Of a stretch of DNA of 64,000 nt, positions 29,295 through 39,202 are shown piece after piece (the first letter of the stretch is position 1; each line of letters starts with the position of its first letter). The stretch comes from Morganella morganii (GTDB lineage Bacteria; Pseudomonadota; Gammaproteobacteria; Enterobacterales; Enterobacteriaceae). The notes below the pieces were generated by a model. That model saw only the letters and a program-made list of their open reading frames with translations, searched no databases and was not told where the DNA came from. Where the stretch lies: positions 1,030,881 to 1,094,880 of the forward strand of contig NZ_NRQY01000001.1 of the NCBI RefSeq assembly GCF_003996855.1, given 5' to 3'. A program made the translations under genes and the position numbers.

Positions 29295-30143
29295 ATGAAT
29301 ATTTTAGACCGGCTCCGTAACAGTCTGGATTACCTGAGTAAATCGGAAAAAAAAGTTGCAGAGACGATCCTCGGCGCACCGCAGATAGCCATTCATTCCA
29401 GTATCGCCACACTGGCCAAAATGGCGGATGTCAGTGAGCCGACCGTTAACCGGTTCTGCCGCCGCCTGGATACCAAAGGCTTCCCTGATTTCAAACTGTT
29501 GCTGGCACAAAGCCTGGCAAACGGTACGCCGTATGTCAGCCGCAATGTGGATGAAAATGATTCCGTTGAGGCGTACACCGGTAAAATCTTTGAATCCGCC
29601 ATGGCCGGCCTGGATGCGGTCAGAAATACTCTCGATATACTGACAATTAACCGCGCCGTGGATTGTCTGACACAGGCACGGAAAATCGCCTTTTTTGGCC
29701 TGGGTGCCTCTGCCGCAGTTGCCCATGATGCGATGAATAAATTCTTCCGTTTCAATATACCGGTGATTTATTCCGACGATGTGGTAATGCAGCGCATGAG
29801 CTGTATCAACAGCGCCGAAGGTGATGTGGTGGTATTAATTTCTCACACCGGCCGGACAAAAAACCTGGTTGAAATCGCCCGTATCGCCCGCGAAAATGAT
29901 GCCACAGTGCTCGCCATCACCTCTGAAAACTCCCCGATCGCGGCGGAAGCCTCACTCACCATCATTCTGAATGTGCCGGAAGACACTGACATTTATATGC
30001 CGATGATCTCCCGCCTTGCACAACTGACCATTATTGATGTCCTCGCCACCGGTTTCACCCTGCGCCGCGGCCCGAAACTCCGCGATAACCTGCGCCGGGT
30101 CAAAGAAGCGCTGAAAGACTCCCGCATCGACAAACTCCGTTGA
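29295..30143 (+). CDS. hexR: transcriptional repressor HexR
   Basis: A 282-residue RpiR-family regulator. The N-terminal HTH_6 domain (about 1-75, with VSEPTVNRFCRRLDTKGF) binds DNA, and the C-terminal SIS domain (FFGLGASAAVAHDAMNKFFRF and VLISHTGRTKNLV) binds 2-keto-3-deoxy-6-phosphogluconate in relatives. It represses central-carbon genes including zwf. It is divergent from zwf with two HexR-like boxes in between. It is a little shorter than the E. coli protein at the C-terminus. Confidence 0.95.
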   Translation: MNILDRLRNSLDYLSKSEKKVAETILGAPQIAIHSSIATLAKMADVSEPTVNRFCRRLDTKGFPDFKLLLAQSLANGTPYVSRNVDENDSVEAYTGKIFESAMAGLDAVRNTLDILTINRAVDCLTQARKIAFFGLGASAAVAHDAMNKFFRFNIPVIYSDDVVMQRMSCINSAEGDVVVLISHTGRTKNLVEIARIARENDATVLAITSENSPIAAEASLTIILNVPEDTDIYMPMISRLAQLTIIDVLATGFTLRRGPKLRDNLRRVKEALKDSRIDKLR

Positions 30144-30300
30144 TTTTTAACTATTTGTGTCAATTTGACACATTTCCTGCTGCCGGATGTAATGATCATC
30201 ACGAATTAGTCACATAACGGATGGTAGGATAACGTCTGACTCACTGTTTTGTGTTTGCTGACTCGATTTTTATTTTAAATACGCGATAATCAGACAGGAG

Positions 30301-30313
30301 TGAATCGATTTTA
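30301..30313 (+). promoter_or_regulatory. candidate Cra (FruR) site upstream of pykA
   Basis: TGAATCGATTTTA fits the Cra consensus TGAAWCSNTHHW fully in its first 12 bases and is 85 bases before pykA. A related TGACTCGATTTT lies at 30259-30270. Cra represses glycolytic genes, for example pykF in E. coli. Confidence 0.4.
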
Positions 30314-30397
30314 CACTTTCCTGCCCGGGATGGATTTTCCGGGCGGAGCGTTTTTTATCAACACCATTTCACCTTATTCAGGTCAACGGAGTAATTT

Positions 30398-31840
30398 ATG
30401 TCAATACGCCTCAGAAGAACGAAAATCGTAACGACCCTGGGTCCCGCCACCGATCGCGATAACAATCTTGAAAAAGTCATCCGTGCCGGTGCCAATGTGG
30501 TTCGTATGAACTTTTCTCACGGCAGTCCGGACGACCACGTTGAACGTGCGAATAAAGTCCGTGAAATCGCTGCCCGGCTCGGCGTTCAGGTGGCTATCCT
30601 CGGTGATCTCCAGGGGCCGAAAATCCGTGTATCTACGTTTAAAGATAATAAAGTTCTGCTGAATGTCGGTGATAAATTTATTCTGGATGCGGAACTGGGC
30701 AAAGGCGAAGGCACCAGCGAACACGTCGGGATCGACTACAAAAAGCTGCCGGAAGATGTGGTGGCCGGTGATATTCTGTTACTTGACGATGGCCGCGTGC
30801 AGCTGAAAGTGCTGGATGTCAAAGGCACTAAAATCATGACGGAAGTCACCGTCGGTGGTTTGCTTTCCAATAATAAAGGTATCAACAAACTCGGCGGCGG
30901 GCTGTCTGCTGATGCACTGACAGAAAAAGATAAAGAAGATATCAAAACCGCAGCCCGTATTAATGTTGATTACCTTGCAGTCTCCTTCCCGCGCAGTGCG
31001 GAAGATCTGCACTACGCCCGCCGCCTCGCCCGCGATGCCGGTTGTGAGGCGATGATAGTGTCAAAAGTGGAACGTGCCGAAGCGGTCGCCACTGATCAGG
31101 TGATGGATGAAATCATTCTCGCATCCGATGTGGTGATGGTGGCGCGTGGTGATCTCGGTGTGGAAATCGGTGATCCGGAGCTGGTCGGTGTCCAGAAAAA
31201 GCTGATTCGTCGCAGCCGTCAACTGAATCGTGTCGTGATCACAGCGACCCAGATGATGGAATCCATGATCACTAACCCGATGCCGACCCGTGCGGAAGTC
31301 ATGGACGTGGCAAACGCCGTTCTCGACGGCACCGATGCAGTAATGCTCTCTGCGGAAACCGCGGCTGGTCAGTATCCGGCGGAAACCGTGGAAGCTATGG
31401 CACGGGTTTGCCTGGGCGCGGAGAAAATGCCGAATGTGAATATCTCCAAACACCGTCTGGACATGACCTTCGACAATCCGGAAGAAGCGATTGCGATGTC
31501 CACTATGTACGCGGCGAACCACCTTAATGGCGTGAAGGCGATTATTGCCATGACCGAATCCGGCCGTACCGCGCGTATGATGTCCCGCATCAGCTCCGGA
31601 CTGCCGATTTTCGCCATGTCCCGTCATGAAAAAACCCTGAATCAGTGCTCACTGTACCGTGGAGTCACGCCGGTATTTTGCAGCACCCACACGGATGGCC
31701 TGGCCGCCGTCACTGAAGCTATCAGCCGCCTGAAAGAAAAAGGCTATCTGTGCGCTGGTGACCTGGTTATGGTTACTCAGGGTGACCCGATGGGTCTGGT
31801 CGGCAGCACCAATACCAGCCGAATTCTTGAAGTGAAGTGA
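30398..31840 (+). CDS. pykA: pyruvate kinase II
   Basis: A 480-residue enzyme that converts phosphoenolpyruvate and ADP to pyruvate and ATP. The signature motif region [12 protein letters not shown] contains the catalytic Lys, and [12 protein letters not shown] is also conserved. The length equals E. coli PykA, the AMP-activated type-II enzyme, and its neighbours hexR and lpxM match E. coli. A strong hairpin terminator follows. Confidence 0.97.
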   Translation: MSIRLRRTKIVTTLGPATDRDNNLEKVIRAGANVVRMNFSHGSPDDHVERANKVREIAARLGVQVAILGDLQGPKIRVSTFKDNKVLLNVGDKFILDAELGKGEGTSEHVGIDYKKLPEDVVAGDILLLDDGRVQLKVLDVKGTKIMTEVTVGGLLSNNKGINKLGGGLSADALTEKDKEDIKTAARINVDYLAVSFPRSAEDLHYARRLARDAGCEAMIVSKVERAEAVATDQVMDEIILASDVVMVARGDLGVEIGDPELVGVQKKLIRRSRQLNRVVITATQMMESMITNPMPTRAEVMDVANAVLDGTDAVMLSAETAAGQYPAETVEAMARVCLGAEKMPNVNISKHRLDMTFDNPEEAIAMSTMYAANHLNGVKAIIAMTESGRTARMMSRISSGLPIFAMSRHEKTLNQCSLYRGVTPVFCSTHTDGLAAVTEAISRLKEKGYLCAGDLVMVTQGDPMGLVGSTNTSRILEVK

Positions 31841-31860
31841 TTTGCTTCAGATAAAAATGA

Positions 31861-31894
31861 AACCGCCTGTCTGGTGACGGGCGGTTTTTTTTAA
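31861..31894 (+). terminator. terminator of pykA
   Basis: An 11-bp stem (AACCGCCTGTC / GACGGGCGGTT, one G-U pair) with a TGGT loop and eight Ts. Confidence 0.88.
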
Positions 31895-32068
31895 TGTCCT
31901 GTATCCATGAGACTTTAAATTTAAGTGAAGAGTCATGCTCTGTATTTAGCTTTGACAGCCTTGCTATGCCTCTGTAACAAAGGTTTCAATAATCGATAAC
32001 AATAAGCTATCTGCAAAAACACTATTACCAAATACTGTCTGATTAAATCAGGCCTTTCTTAAAGTTAC

Positions 32069-32632
32069 TTATATATCATGAGCACCAAATATATTAGTGC
32101 ATGTTTTTTCTTTAATATTCCATATTTCTGACCGAGCCTTATCTTTAGAAAAATCAATATTAATGTCAATAAATTTATCCAAATAATCATTTTTTGGTGA
32201 ATCAGGTAATTAAACAACAGCACCAGAACCAACATAATAATTTTTATTAGGTCTCGGTATAAATGCGTTAGACGTATTATGAGTTCTATTATAATTATAT
32301 GCCATTGATTTTACAGCATAAAATAAATTTGGCTCAATGGTGAATTTAATAATGCCACCAGTACGATGAGAACCCATACCAACCGTCGTTAGTTGTTTTT
32401 CCTTAAATATTTCAAAACACTGTTTTTTTTCATTGAATTGATAAAATGAAAGAGACATTTCGGTTTTTTTAGCAATATCATGCAGATAAATAGTTGACGC
32501 ATCTGTACCTGTATAATTTTCAAGGTTGCTCCTGAATGTCCCCCTGCTAAAGCATCCTGTAACTAACATGGAAATAGAAGATAATATAATAAGCCTTACC
32601 ACCCCATCTATGATTAATTTCTTACTGGTCAT
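32069..32632 (-). CDS. AT-rich orphan lipoprotein with frame continuing past its stop
   Basis: The intact part (32210-32632) codes for 140 residues with a lipobox-type signal peptide (SMLVTGC, near Cys27). Its TAA stop lies at 32212-32210. The frame then continues without a shift for 46 further codons (LPDSPKNDYLDKFIDINIDF at its start) to another TAA at 32069. The continuation has normal-looking, hydrophilic composition. The product may be truncated by a nonsense mutation, or may simply be 140 residues. I do not recognise the family. The segment is clearly more AT-rich than pykA and lpxM on either side, which suggests recent acquisition. Confidence 0.55.
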
Positions 32633-33055
32633 TTTTATTCTCCATTCTTTTCACAATAGATTATTTTTATTTATTAGAAATATCCGAGATATTAATCACA
32701 CGGTTATCTGAAAAATATCAATAAAAATTCAAACCTCTTATCTGTGATATCTATGTCCTGTTTCCCGATGTCTGTACGGCCTGATTTTTCAGGGATAAAT
32801 TTCTATTTTTTGGATCTGGTTCAGACTATTGACGTTTCACTCGTCACCCCGGAACAAATACCGTCAATGCATTCAGCTATTTCGCCGCAGGTGTTTGACT
32901 CGTTTTTATCTTTAGTCCGTTAAAAGGAGGATGCGGGATCTGACAGAAAGTGTCCACACAGTGACCACGCTATAGCTAATTACGGCACTGTGTGGCTCTC
33001 AAAAGAGCACTGATAACATTATGATTTTATTACAAACCAAGATGTAATCAGGCGT
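32633..33055. other. intergenic region between the orphan lipoprotein and lpxM
   Basis: About 420 bases. It contains the possible small ORF at 32753-32923, a purine-rich AAAAGGAGG at about 32922, and a 10-bp perfect inverted repeat (CCACACAGTG at 32954-32963, CACTGTGTGG at 32986-32995). No insertion sequence ends or RNA genes are evident. Confidence 0.5.
32753..32923 (+). CDS. possible small ORF of 56 residues
   Basis: An ATG-to-TAA frame beginning MSCFPMSVRPDFSGINF, ending FDSFLSLVR. I do not recognise it. No convincing ribosome site precedes either ATG. It may be a gene fragment or chance. It lies between the orphan lipoprotein and lpxM. Confidence 0.2.
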   Translation: MSCFPMSVRPDFSGINFYFLDLVQTIDVSLVTPEQIPSMHSAISPQVFDSFLSLVR

Positions 33056-33084
33056 AAGAATTGCCCCGTCTCAGGGCAATTCTT
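33056..33084 (-). terminator. hairpin at the end of lpxM
   Basis: An 11-bp perfect stem (AAGAATTGCCC / GGGCAATTCTT) whose loop contains the lpxM stop codon. Only a weak T-rich end exists, so it may be a terminator or a stabiliser. Confidence 0.5.
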
Positions 33085-34051
33085 TGTGTTTATAGATCTT
33101 ATACGGCTCTTCTTCGCCGTCTTTGCGGGTTTTCAGCAGTTTCAGAATCCAGGTGTATTGTTCTATATTCGGTCTCACCAGTGCTTCCACTTCTTCGTTC
33201 ATGCGGCGGGCGATATACGGGTCATCCTGACCGTCAATATCATCCATCGGCGGGCGGACGTGGATGTGGAACTGGTGATTTTTATGATCGTACACCGGAA
33301 ACAGCGGGACAATCGCCGCTTTACACACTTTCATCAGCCGCCCGATAGCAGGCAGTGTGGCTTTATAGGTGCTGAAAAACGGGACAAATTCACTGTGCTC
33401 TTCACCGTGATCCTGATCCGGCAGATAATAGCCGCTGTAACCGTTGCGCACACTGGCAATAAACGGTTTGATACCGGCTTCGCGGGAATGCAGGCGTCCG
33501 CCGAAGTGAACCCGCGCTTTATTCCACAGGTAATCTGCTACCGGGTTTTTCTGGTGATGGAACATACCCGCCACTTTATTTCCCTGCGCGGCAAACAGCA
33601 TAGCAGGCAAATCAATCGCCCAGCCGTGCGGCACCATAAAAATAATATTGCGCCCTTCCGCCTGCAACGCATCAATAATTTCCTGCCCGTGTACCTGTGT
33701 GCGGGAAATCACCCGGTGCGGATTGCGCAGACACAGCTCAGCCAGCATCACAAAGGCGTGCGGTGCACTGGCAAACATCTCATCAGTGATCCGTTCCCGC
33801 TCCGCTTTCGGCATATCCGGAAAACAGTAGTACAGATTGATCAGCGCCCGGCGGCGTCCGCCTTTGGCAAAACGTCCGGCAATCCGGCCCGCGCCGGCCA
33901 GCATCGGATCACGTAATCTGACCGGCAGATAGCTCAGACCGGCGAGTGCGCCCGCCGCAACCCACATTCCCCAGTATTTCGGGTGCAGGTAGTGGCGGTG
34001 AAATGTCGGGATATAGCCCGCTTTGCTGTCTGTATCGTTTTCTTTATACAC
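33071..34051 (-). CDS. lpxM: lipid A biosynthesis acyltransferase LpxM
   Basis: A 326-residue inner-membrane acyltransferase that adds the secondary myristoyl chain to lauroyl-Kdo2-lipid IVA. The catalytic HX4D motif is in VPHGWAIDLPAML. Other LpxM-like parts are YLPDQDHGEEHSEF and PAIGRLMKVCKA. One hydrophobic segment lies near residues 33-50. The neighbours pykA and mepM match E. coli. Confidence 0.95.
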   Translation of the reverse strand: MYKENDTDSKAGYIPTFHRHYLHPKYWGMWVAAGALAGLSYLPVRLRDPMLAGAGRIAGRFAKGGRRRALINLYYCFPDMPKAERERITDEMFASAPHAFVMLAELCLRNPHRVISRTQVHGQEIIDALQAEGRNIIFMVPHGWAIDLPAMLFAAQGNKVAGMFHHQKNPVADYLWNKARVHFGGRLHSREAGIKPFIASVRNGYSGYYLPDQDHGEEHSEFVPFFSTYKATLPAIGRLMKVCKAAIVPLFPVYDHKNHQFHIHVRPPMDDIDGQDDPYIARRMNEEVEALVRPNIEQYTWILKLLKTRKDGEEEPYKIYKHKELP

Positions 34052-34159
34052 AGAGGGATACCAGTATTAAATTAATCTTATTTATCATGATATTATAAAT
34101 ATCGTGATCTATTATTATTGATTATCTGAACTCAGAAGTACATTAAAATTCTGCATTCT

Positions 34160-34197
34160 GAAGATGTGCCGGACGGGCATCTTCATACCCGTCCGGC
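34160..34197 (-). terminator. paired alternative hairpins after mepM
   Basis: GCCGGACGGG (34168-34177) pairs with CCCGTCCGGC (34188-34197). A second possible stem, GAAGATG (34160-34166) with CATCTTC (34178-34184), overlaps it. No U tract follows on the minus strand, so factor-independent termination is uncertain. Confidence 0.5.
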
Positions 34198-34208
34198 AAA
34201 AGAGAGGA

Positions 34209-35585
34209 TTAATCAAGTGTCAGCTGAGGACGGTATTGCTTGACCAGCGCCAGATAACCGGTGCGATCTTTGCCGGTCAGACCACCCGAACGCGGCAGTT
34301 TTGCTGTCAGCGGGTTCACCGCCTGTTGTCCGTTCCAGACTTCAAAGTGCAGATGCGGCCCGGTCGAGCGCCCGGTGTTACCGGATAACCCGACTTTATC
34401 ACCGCGCTTCACTTTCTGGCCCGGTTTGACCAGCAATTTGCGCATGTGCATATAGCGGGTGGTAAACTGCCGCCCGTGACGGATAGCCACGAAATTTCCC
34501 GCCGCGCCACTGTATTTCGCCACAACCACTTCACCATCACCGACTGCCAGTACCGGTGTGCCGACCGGCATCGCAAAATCAATCCCTTTATGCGGAGCAA
34601 CACGCCCGGTGACCGGGTTTACCCGGCGCGGATTAAAGTGTGAGGAAACACGAAATTGTCTTGTTGTCGGGAAACGCAGGAAGCCGCGCTCCAGTCCGTC
34701 GCCTTTGGTATCATAAAAACGGCCGTCTTCTGCACGGAATGCATAATAATCACGTCCGTTAGTATGCAGGCGCACAGCCAGCATCTGGCTCTGTTCCTGT
34801 TTGCCGTCCAGCATTTCACGGGAGGTCAGCACGGTGAAACGGTCACCGTTTTTCACTTTCCGGACATCCACCTGCCACTGTAACGCCTTGGAAATATCAC
34901 GGACTTCACTGCGGGTCAGTCCCGCTTTTGATGCACTGGCATTCAGGCTGCCGCTGACTTTGCCGGTCAGGCGTTTAGTCTGCCATTCCCCTTCGCGCAT
35001 CTCTTTGGTTTCTTTGAATCCGTTGCCGCTGCGGGCATAAGTGCGGGTTTCACGGCGGTTTACCACCCAGTTAAGGGATTTCAGTTCGCCGTCGTCATTC
35101 AGTTCCCAGAAAAGAGTCTGACCGATTTGCAGGTTACGTAACCCTTTGTACTGATTGAATAATAATGCTACATCAGAGGAGTCTATTCCGTATTGGGTCA
35201 GGATAGCAGACAAGCTGTCACCACTGGCAACGGTGTATTCAAGTGATGTCGGGATAACGGTATCGGTCGGGGAGGCTTCATCGATATCATCAGATTCTTT
35301 GGCAAGACCTTCATCAGGCAGCTGATCACTGCTGTCAGTAATAATATCGTCGGTATCAGTGTCCGTACCGGTTCCTGCCTGCGTGACAGCAGTATCCGCC
35401 GGTGGCGCATAATCGATTTCAATATATTGTTCGTTATCAGCAGTCCGCTCATGATATACAGCAAACGGGTGCCAGACAGCGACACCCAGTGTTGCGGCAG
35501 TTAACATCCCCAGCATCATGCGATGCGCTTTGGGTAACTGGTTGTATACCAGAACGGCGGATTTTGCGAGTTGCTGCAATTGCAC
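34209..35585 (-). CDS. mepM: murein DD-endopeptidase MepM
   Basis: A 458-residue peptidoglycan hydrolase of the M23 family that cuts D-Ala-mDAP cross-links, needed for insertion of new strands during growth. It has an N-terminal membrane anchor (about residues 20-40), a LysM-like domain (YTVASGDSLSAILTQYG, about 112-160), an OapA-like region and a C-terminal M23 domain with the zinc motifs HKGIDFAMP and GPHLHFEV. It lies between lpxM and znuA as in E. coli. Confidence 0.95.
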   Translation of the reverse strand: MQLQQLAKSAVLVYNQLPKAHRMMLGMLTAATLGVAVWHPFAVYHERTADNEQYIEIDYAPPADTAVTQAGTGTDTDTDDIITDSSDQLPDEGLAKESDDIDEASPTDTVIPTSLEYTVASGDSLSAILTQYGIDSSDVALLFNQYKGLRNLQIGQTLFWELNDDGELKSLNWVVNRRETRTYARSGNGFKETKEMREGEWQTKRLTGKVSGSLNASASKAGLTRSEVRDISKALQWQVDVRKVKNGDRFTVLTSREMLDGKQEQSQMLAVRLHTNGRDYYAFRAEDGRFYDTKGDGLERGFLRFPTTRQFRVSSHFNPRRVNPVTGRVAPHKGIDFAMPVGTPVLAVGDGEVVVAKYSGAAGNFVAIRHGRQFTTRYMHMRKLLVKPGQKVKRGDKVGLSGNTGRSTGPHLHFEVWNGQQAVNPLTAKLPRSGGLTGKDRTGYLALVKQYRPQLTLD

Positions 35586-35601
35586 GCGTTCTGTTCCTTA
35601 T

Positions 35602-36516
35602 TTATTGCTCCAGGCAGGATGCGTACTGTGCTGATAACCGTGACAGAAAGTTGGTATAACCGTCCCGATCCACTGCAATTCCGCTGCCCAGCGGGTCAAG
35701 GACGCCCATCTTCGCGTTCGTCCCTTTGGCCACCGCTTTAATGACTGCCGGCCTGAACTGCGGCTCAGCAAACACACACAAGGCGTTTTGCTCAGCCAGC
35801 TTTAATTTGATGTTGTTGAGTGTCTGCGCACCCGGCTGAATCTCAGGGTTGACCGTAAAATGCCCGGAAGGCGAAAGGTCAAAGCGTTTTTCAAAATAAC
35901 CATAGGCGTCATGAAAAACAAAATACCCGTGTGTTTTCACCGGTGCCAGCTGCTGAGCAATATTCTTCTCAGTTTCAGTAAGTTGTCCATTGAATTTACG
36001 CAGGTTTACGTCCAGCACAGATTTTTTATCCGGATAACTCACCAGAAGTTTATTATACACTGCCTGCGCGGTCTGCCGAGCAATATCCGGTGACATCCAC
36101 AGGTGCATATTGTACTCTCCGTGGTGGTGGTGACCATCCTCATCGTGGTCATCATCCTCATCGTTTTTCAGCAATAATGGTCTGACCGACTCAAGTTCAC
36201 TGATAACAACTTGTTTTTGCTCCGGAACAGCTGAAAGCGGCTTTTGCAGGAAGGTTTCCAGCTCCGGTCCGACCCAGACAACCAAATCCGCCGAGCGGAT
36301 TTTTTTCAGGTCAGACGGTTTGAGTGCATAATCATGCGGCGAAGCACCATCCGGCAGTAAAATCTGTGTGTCCGTAACACCGTCTGCAACCGCAGCGGCA
36401 ATTAACCCGACAGGACGTACTGATGTTAACACATCTGCGCCGGCGGTTTGTGCGGTCAGACTCAAAAATGTGGCAATAAACGCTGTTTTTATTCCGTGCC
36501 GTGACTGGTGCAGCAT
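35602..36516 (-). CDS. znuA: zinc ABC transporter substrate-binding protein ZnuA
   Basis: A 304-residue periplasmic zinc receptor. The start is the ATG at 36516 with GGAG upstream; the frame is open to 36567 but that stretch overlaps the Zur box. A signal peptide ends near TAGADV. A flexible acidic, His-rich loop ([20 protein letters not shown]) precedes the metal-binding domain, as in ZnuA. It is divergent from znuCB with a Zur operator between. Confidence 0.96.
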   Translation of the reverse strand: MLHQSRHGIKTAFIATFLSLTAQTAGADVLTSVRPVGLIAAAVADGVTDTQILLPDGASPHDYALKPSDLKKIRSADLVVWVGPELETFLQKPLSAVPEQKQVVISELESVRPLLLKNDEDDDHDEDGHHHHGEYNMHLWMSPDIARQTAQAVYNKLLVSYPDKKSVLDVNLRKFNGQLTETEKNIAQQLAPVKTHGYFVFHDAYGYFEKRFDLSPSGHFTVNPEIQPGAQTLNNIKLKLAEQNALCVFAEPQFRPAVIKAVAKGTNAKMGVLDPLGSGIAVDRDGYTNFLSRLSAQYASCLEQ

Positions 36517-36542
36517 AATGGAAACTCCGTGACATGATTGTG

Positions 36543-36565
36543 GAAATGTTATATTATAACGTTTC
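36543..36565. promoter_or_regulatory. Zur operator in the znuA-znuC region
   Basis: GAAATGTTATATTATAACGTTTC, a 23-base near-perfect palindrome with one mismatch, almost identical to the known Zur box of enterobacteria. It sits between the divergent starts and can repress both znuA and znuCB when zinc is plentiful. Confidence 0.92.
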
Positions 36566-36592
36566 ATTCATTCTGCAAGATAATAATTTGTC

Positions 36593-37402
36593 ATGTCAAC
36601 ACTTATCGCGGTAAATGATGTTTCTGTCGCTTTTGGTACCAACACGGTACTCGAGGACATTTCATTTACATTATCCCTGGGGAAAATTATCACCCTTCTC
36701 GGGCCGAACGGCGCGGGAAAATCCACTATTGTCCGTGTGGTACTCGGCCTTACCGAACCGACTTCCGGAACAGTCACCCGCACGCCGGGGCTGACTGTCG
36801 GTTATGTGCCGCAAAAACTCTATCTCGACCCGACGATGCCACTGACGGTTGCCCGTTTTTTGCGGCTGAAACGCGGTGTCAGCAAGGGAGATTGCCTCGC
36901 GGCGCTTGAGCGGGTCAATGCCGCACATCTGACCGGCAAGCCGATGCAGCGTTTGTCCGGCGGCGAGATGCAGCGGGTACTGCTGGCCCGTGCCCTGCTC
37001 GCCCGGCCGCAGTTGCTGGTGCTGGATGAACCGACTCAGGGTGTGGATGTTAACGGCCAGGTTGCCCTGTATGACCTGATCACCCGCCTGCGCGATGAAC
37101 TTAACTGCGCAGTACTGATGGTTTCCCATGATCTGCATCTGGTGATGGCAAAAACGGATACCGTACTGTGTATCAACCGCCATATCTGCTGCTCCGGTGA
37201 ACCGGATATCGTGGCCGCCCATCCTGAATTCACGGCCATGTTCGGCACCCGCGCCGCCACGCAGATCGGCGTGTACCGTCATCATCACAATCACAGCCAT
37301 GAAAACGGCAGTGCGGTATTGTCACCTTCTGCACCCTGCTGCGGGAATCACGCCCCGGCAGATGCCCCAGTAAAACCAGCCCCGGAGTGCCGCCATGATT
37401 GA
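36593..37402 (+). CDS. znuC: zinc ABC transporter ATP-binding protein ZnuC
   Basis: A 269-residue ATPase of the zinc importer. Walker [10 protein letters not shown] spans residues 37-45, the signature is [16 protein letters not shown], and Walker B is [12 protein letters not shown]. The C-terminal tail is His-rich ([10 protein letters not shown]) and somewhat extended, which may help metal sensing. It overlaps znuB by 8 bases. Confidence 0.96.
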   Translation: MSTLIAVNDVSVAFGTNTVLEDISFTLSLGKIITLLGPNGAGKSTIVRVVLGLTEPTSGTVTRTPGLTVGYVPQKLYLDPTMPLTVARFLRLKRGVSKGDCLAALERVNAAHLTGKPMQRLSGGEMQRVLLARALLARPQLLVLDEPTQGVDVNGQVALYDLITRLRDELNCAVLMVSHDLHLVMAKTDTVLCINRHICCSGEPDIVAAHPEFTAMFGTRAATQIGVYRHHHNHSHENGSAVLSPSAPCCGNHAPADAPVKPAPECRHD

Positions 37403-38180
37403 ATTACTGTTACCGGGCTGGCTCGCCGGGATCTTATTGGCGATCGCAGCTGGTCCGCTCGGCTCCTTTGTGGTCTGGCGGCGGATGTCCTATTTCGGTG
37501 ATACCCTGGCGCACGCTTCGCTGCTCGGGGTTGCATTTGGTCTGCTGCTGAATGTCAGTCCGTTTTATGCTGTGATCGCAGTGACACTGATTCTGGCGAT
37601 GCTGCTGGTCTGGCTGGAACGCCGTCCGCAACTGGCAGTGGATACGCTGCTGGGTATTATGGCACACAGTGCTCTGTCCCTCGGTCTGGTGGTCGTCAGC
37701 CAGATGTCAAATGTACGGGTGGATCTGATGGCTTATCTGTTCGGCGATCTGCTCTCGGTAACCTATGAAGATCTGCTGCCGATTGCAGCGGGGGTAACCA
37801 TTGTGACCGGGTTGCTGATGTGGCAGTGGCGTAATCTGCTCTCACTGACCATCAGCCCGGAGCTGGCTTTTGTTGACGGTATCAACCTCGGCAGACTGCG
37901 GATGCTGCTGATGCTGGTCACCGCACTGACTATCGGCCTCGCCATGAAATTTGTCGGGGCACTGATTATCACGTCCCTGCTGATTATTCCTGCCGCTGCC
38001 GCCCGCCGCTTTGCGCGGACACCGGAACAGATGGCGGCGGGAGCCGTTATCACCGGGATGATTTCCATCACCGGCGGATTAGCCTTCTCAGCCTTATATG
38101 ACACCCCGGCAGGGCCATCTGTTGTACTGTGTGCCGCCAGCTGCTTTATTCTCAGCCTGCTGGTGAAACCACATAATTAA
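37395..38180 (+). CDS. znuB: zinc ABC transporter permease ZnuB
   Basis: A 261-residue inner-membrane permease of the ABC-3 family with about eight hydrophobic segments. [18 protein letters not shown] is the usual N-terminal family motif and [17 protein letters not shown] is close to the C-terminus. It pairs with ZnuC. A strong bidirectional terminator follows. Confidence 0.96.
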   Translation: MIELLLPGWLAGILLAIAAGPLGSFVVWRRMSYFGDTLAHASLLGVAFGLLLNVSPFYAVIAVTLILAMLLVWLERRPQLAVDTLLGIMAHSALSLGLVVVSQMSNVRVDLMAYLFGDLLSVTYEDLLPIAAGVTIVTGLLMWQWRNLLSLTISPELAFVDGINLGRLRMLLMLVTALTIGLAMKFVGALIITSLLIIPAAAARRFARTPEQMAAGAVITGMISITGGLAFSALYDTPAGPSVVLCAASCFILSLLVKPHN

Positions 38181-38192
38181 TTGTATATACTG

Positions 38193-38219
38193 AAAAAGCC
38201 CTGATTTCAGGGCTTTTTT
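38193..38219. terminator. bidirectional terminator after znuB
   Basis: A 12-bp stem (AAAAAGCCCTGA / TCAGGGCTTTTT) with a 2-base loop. Its A and T runs give a U tract in both directions, serving znuB and the convergent amidotransferase gene. Confidence 0.88.
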
Positions 38220-38255
38220 CTTTCTGTCATACCGGGTTATTACACCATTCCGATT

Positions 38256-38990
38256 TTACCGGATTTTCGGTTTCACCGGATTCACACTCAGTACCAGCTT
38301 ATCGAGAAACGTGATCAGTTTTTCATTCATTTCACTGTAGCTGTGCCGGCGGATAGCACTTGGTGTATCAACAAACCGGAATCCGGAGGCGGATTTCAGG
38401 TCATTTTCTCCGTTCAGAATCAGATACTCCACCACATCACGGGTCAGCTCCATATGACACTGGAAGCCGTAAACACGTTTGGTATATTCAATAATCTGAC
38501 GCGGACAACCGGCGCTGAACGCGATAATCTGCGCATCATCAGTTAACCCCGGCATATCGTAATGCCAGTGCCCCACACCCAGAGAATCGCCGAAATGAGA
38601 AAACAACGGACTGCGTTTTCCGGCATTGGTCATATGAATGGTGAATTTACCGAACTCTTTCTCCGGAGACTGTGTATACGGTGCGCCTAATGCTTCGCCG
38701 ATAAGCTGTGCGCCAAGGCAGACCCCGATAACCACTTTATTCGAATTGATAGCATTGGCGATAAATGCCTGCTCTTTTTTGGAATCAAAATAAGGGCATT
38801 CCGCGGTGGTGGTTTCCGGATTTTGCGGGCCGCCCATTACAATCAGAAAATCAATTCCGCTGATACTGTCAGGTAATTTATCACCTTCATACAGACGGGT
38901 GAACGTGACATCGTAATTGTTCTTCCTTGCCCAATACTCGTAAGCGCCCGGAGCTTCAAAATAGTCATGAATAATAAAATGAACGCGCAT
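38256..38990 (-). CDS. class I glutamine amidotransferase-like protein
   Basis: A 244-residue protein of the GATase1 fold. The nucleophile Cys lies in VIGVCLGAQLIG and the catalytic His in YGFQCHMELT. The oxyanion-loop Gly pair is in VMGGPQNP. The family (GuaA/HisH-like, stand-alone) includes gamma-glutamyl-polyamine and other small hydrolases. The substrate is unknown. It is not part of the E. coli znu-ruv neighbourhood, so it is probably an insertion specific to this lineage. Confidence 0.75.
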   Translation of the reverse strand: MRVHFIIHDYFEAPGAYEYWARKNNYDVTFTRLYEGDKLPDSISGIDFLIVMGGPQNPETTTAECPYFDSKKEQAFIANAINSNKVVIGVCLGAQLIGEALGAPYTQSPEKEFGKFTIHMTNAGKRSPLFSHFGDSLGVGHWHYDMPGLTDDAQIIAFSAGCPRQIIEYTKRVYGFQCHMELTRDVVEYLILNGENDLKSASGFRFVDTPSAIRRHSYSEMNEKLITFLDKLVLSVNPVKPKIR

Positions 38991-39202
38991 AGTCAGTTCC
39001 TTTTCCCTTTAACGAAATCATCCTTTTACATTACAGGGTTAAGACGACGCATACCAATTTTTAAATGTCGAAAAACAACCAATTACAGGGAAATCCTCCC
39101 GGATTATTCCCCAAAAAAGCCATTTAATTATCACCTAGCAAAAATGATAAACATATTATGTTTACCGGAGAAATTCACGGCCGGAATAAGCCGGCCCGGT
39201 TC

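Noticed and set aside
33086..33916. A 276-codon open frame antisense to lpxM
   Set aside because: It is opposite a conserved gene and has shadow-like composition rich in His, Arg and Gln.
36671..37300. A 209-codon open frame antisense to znuC
   Set aside because: It is an antisense shadow of a well-defined ATPase gene.
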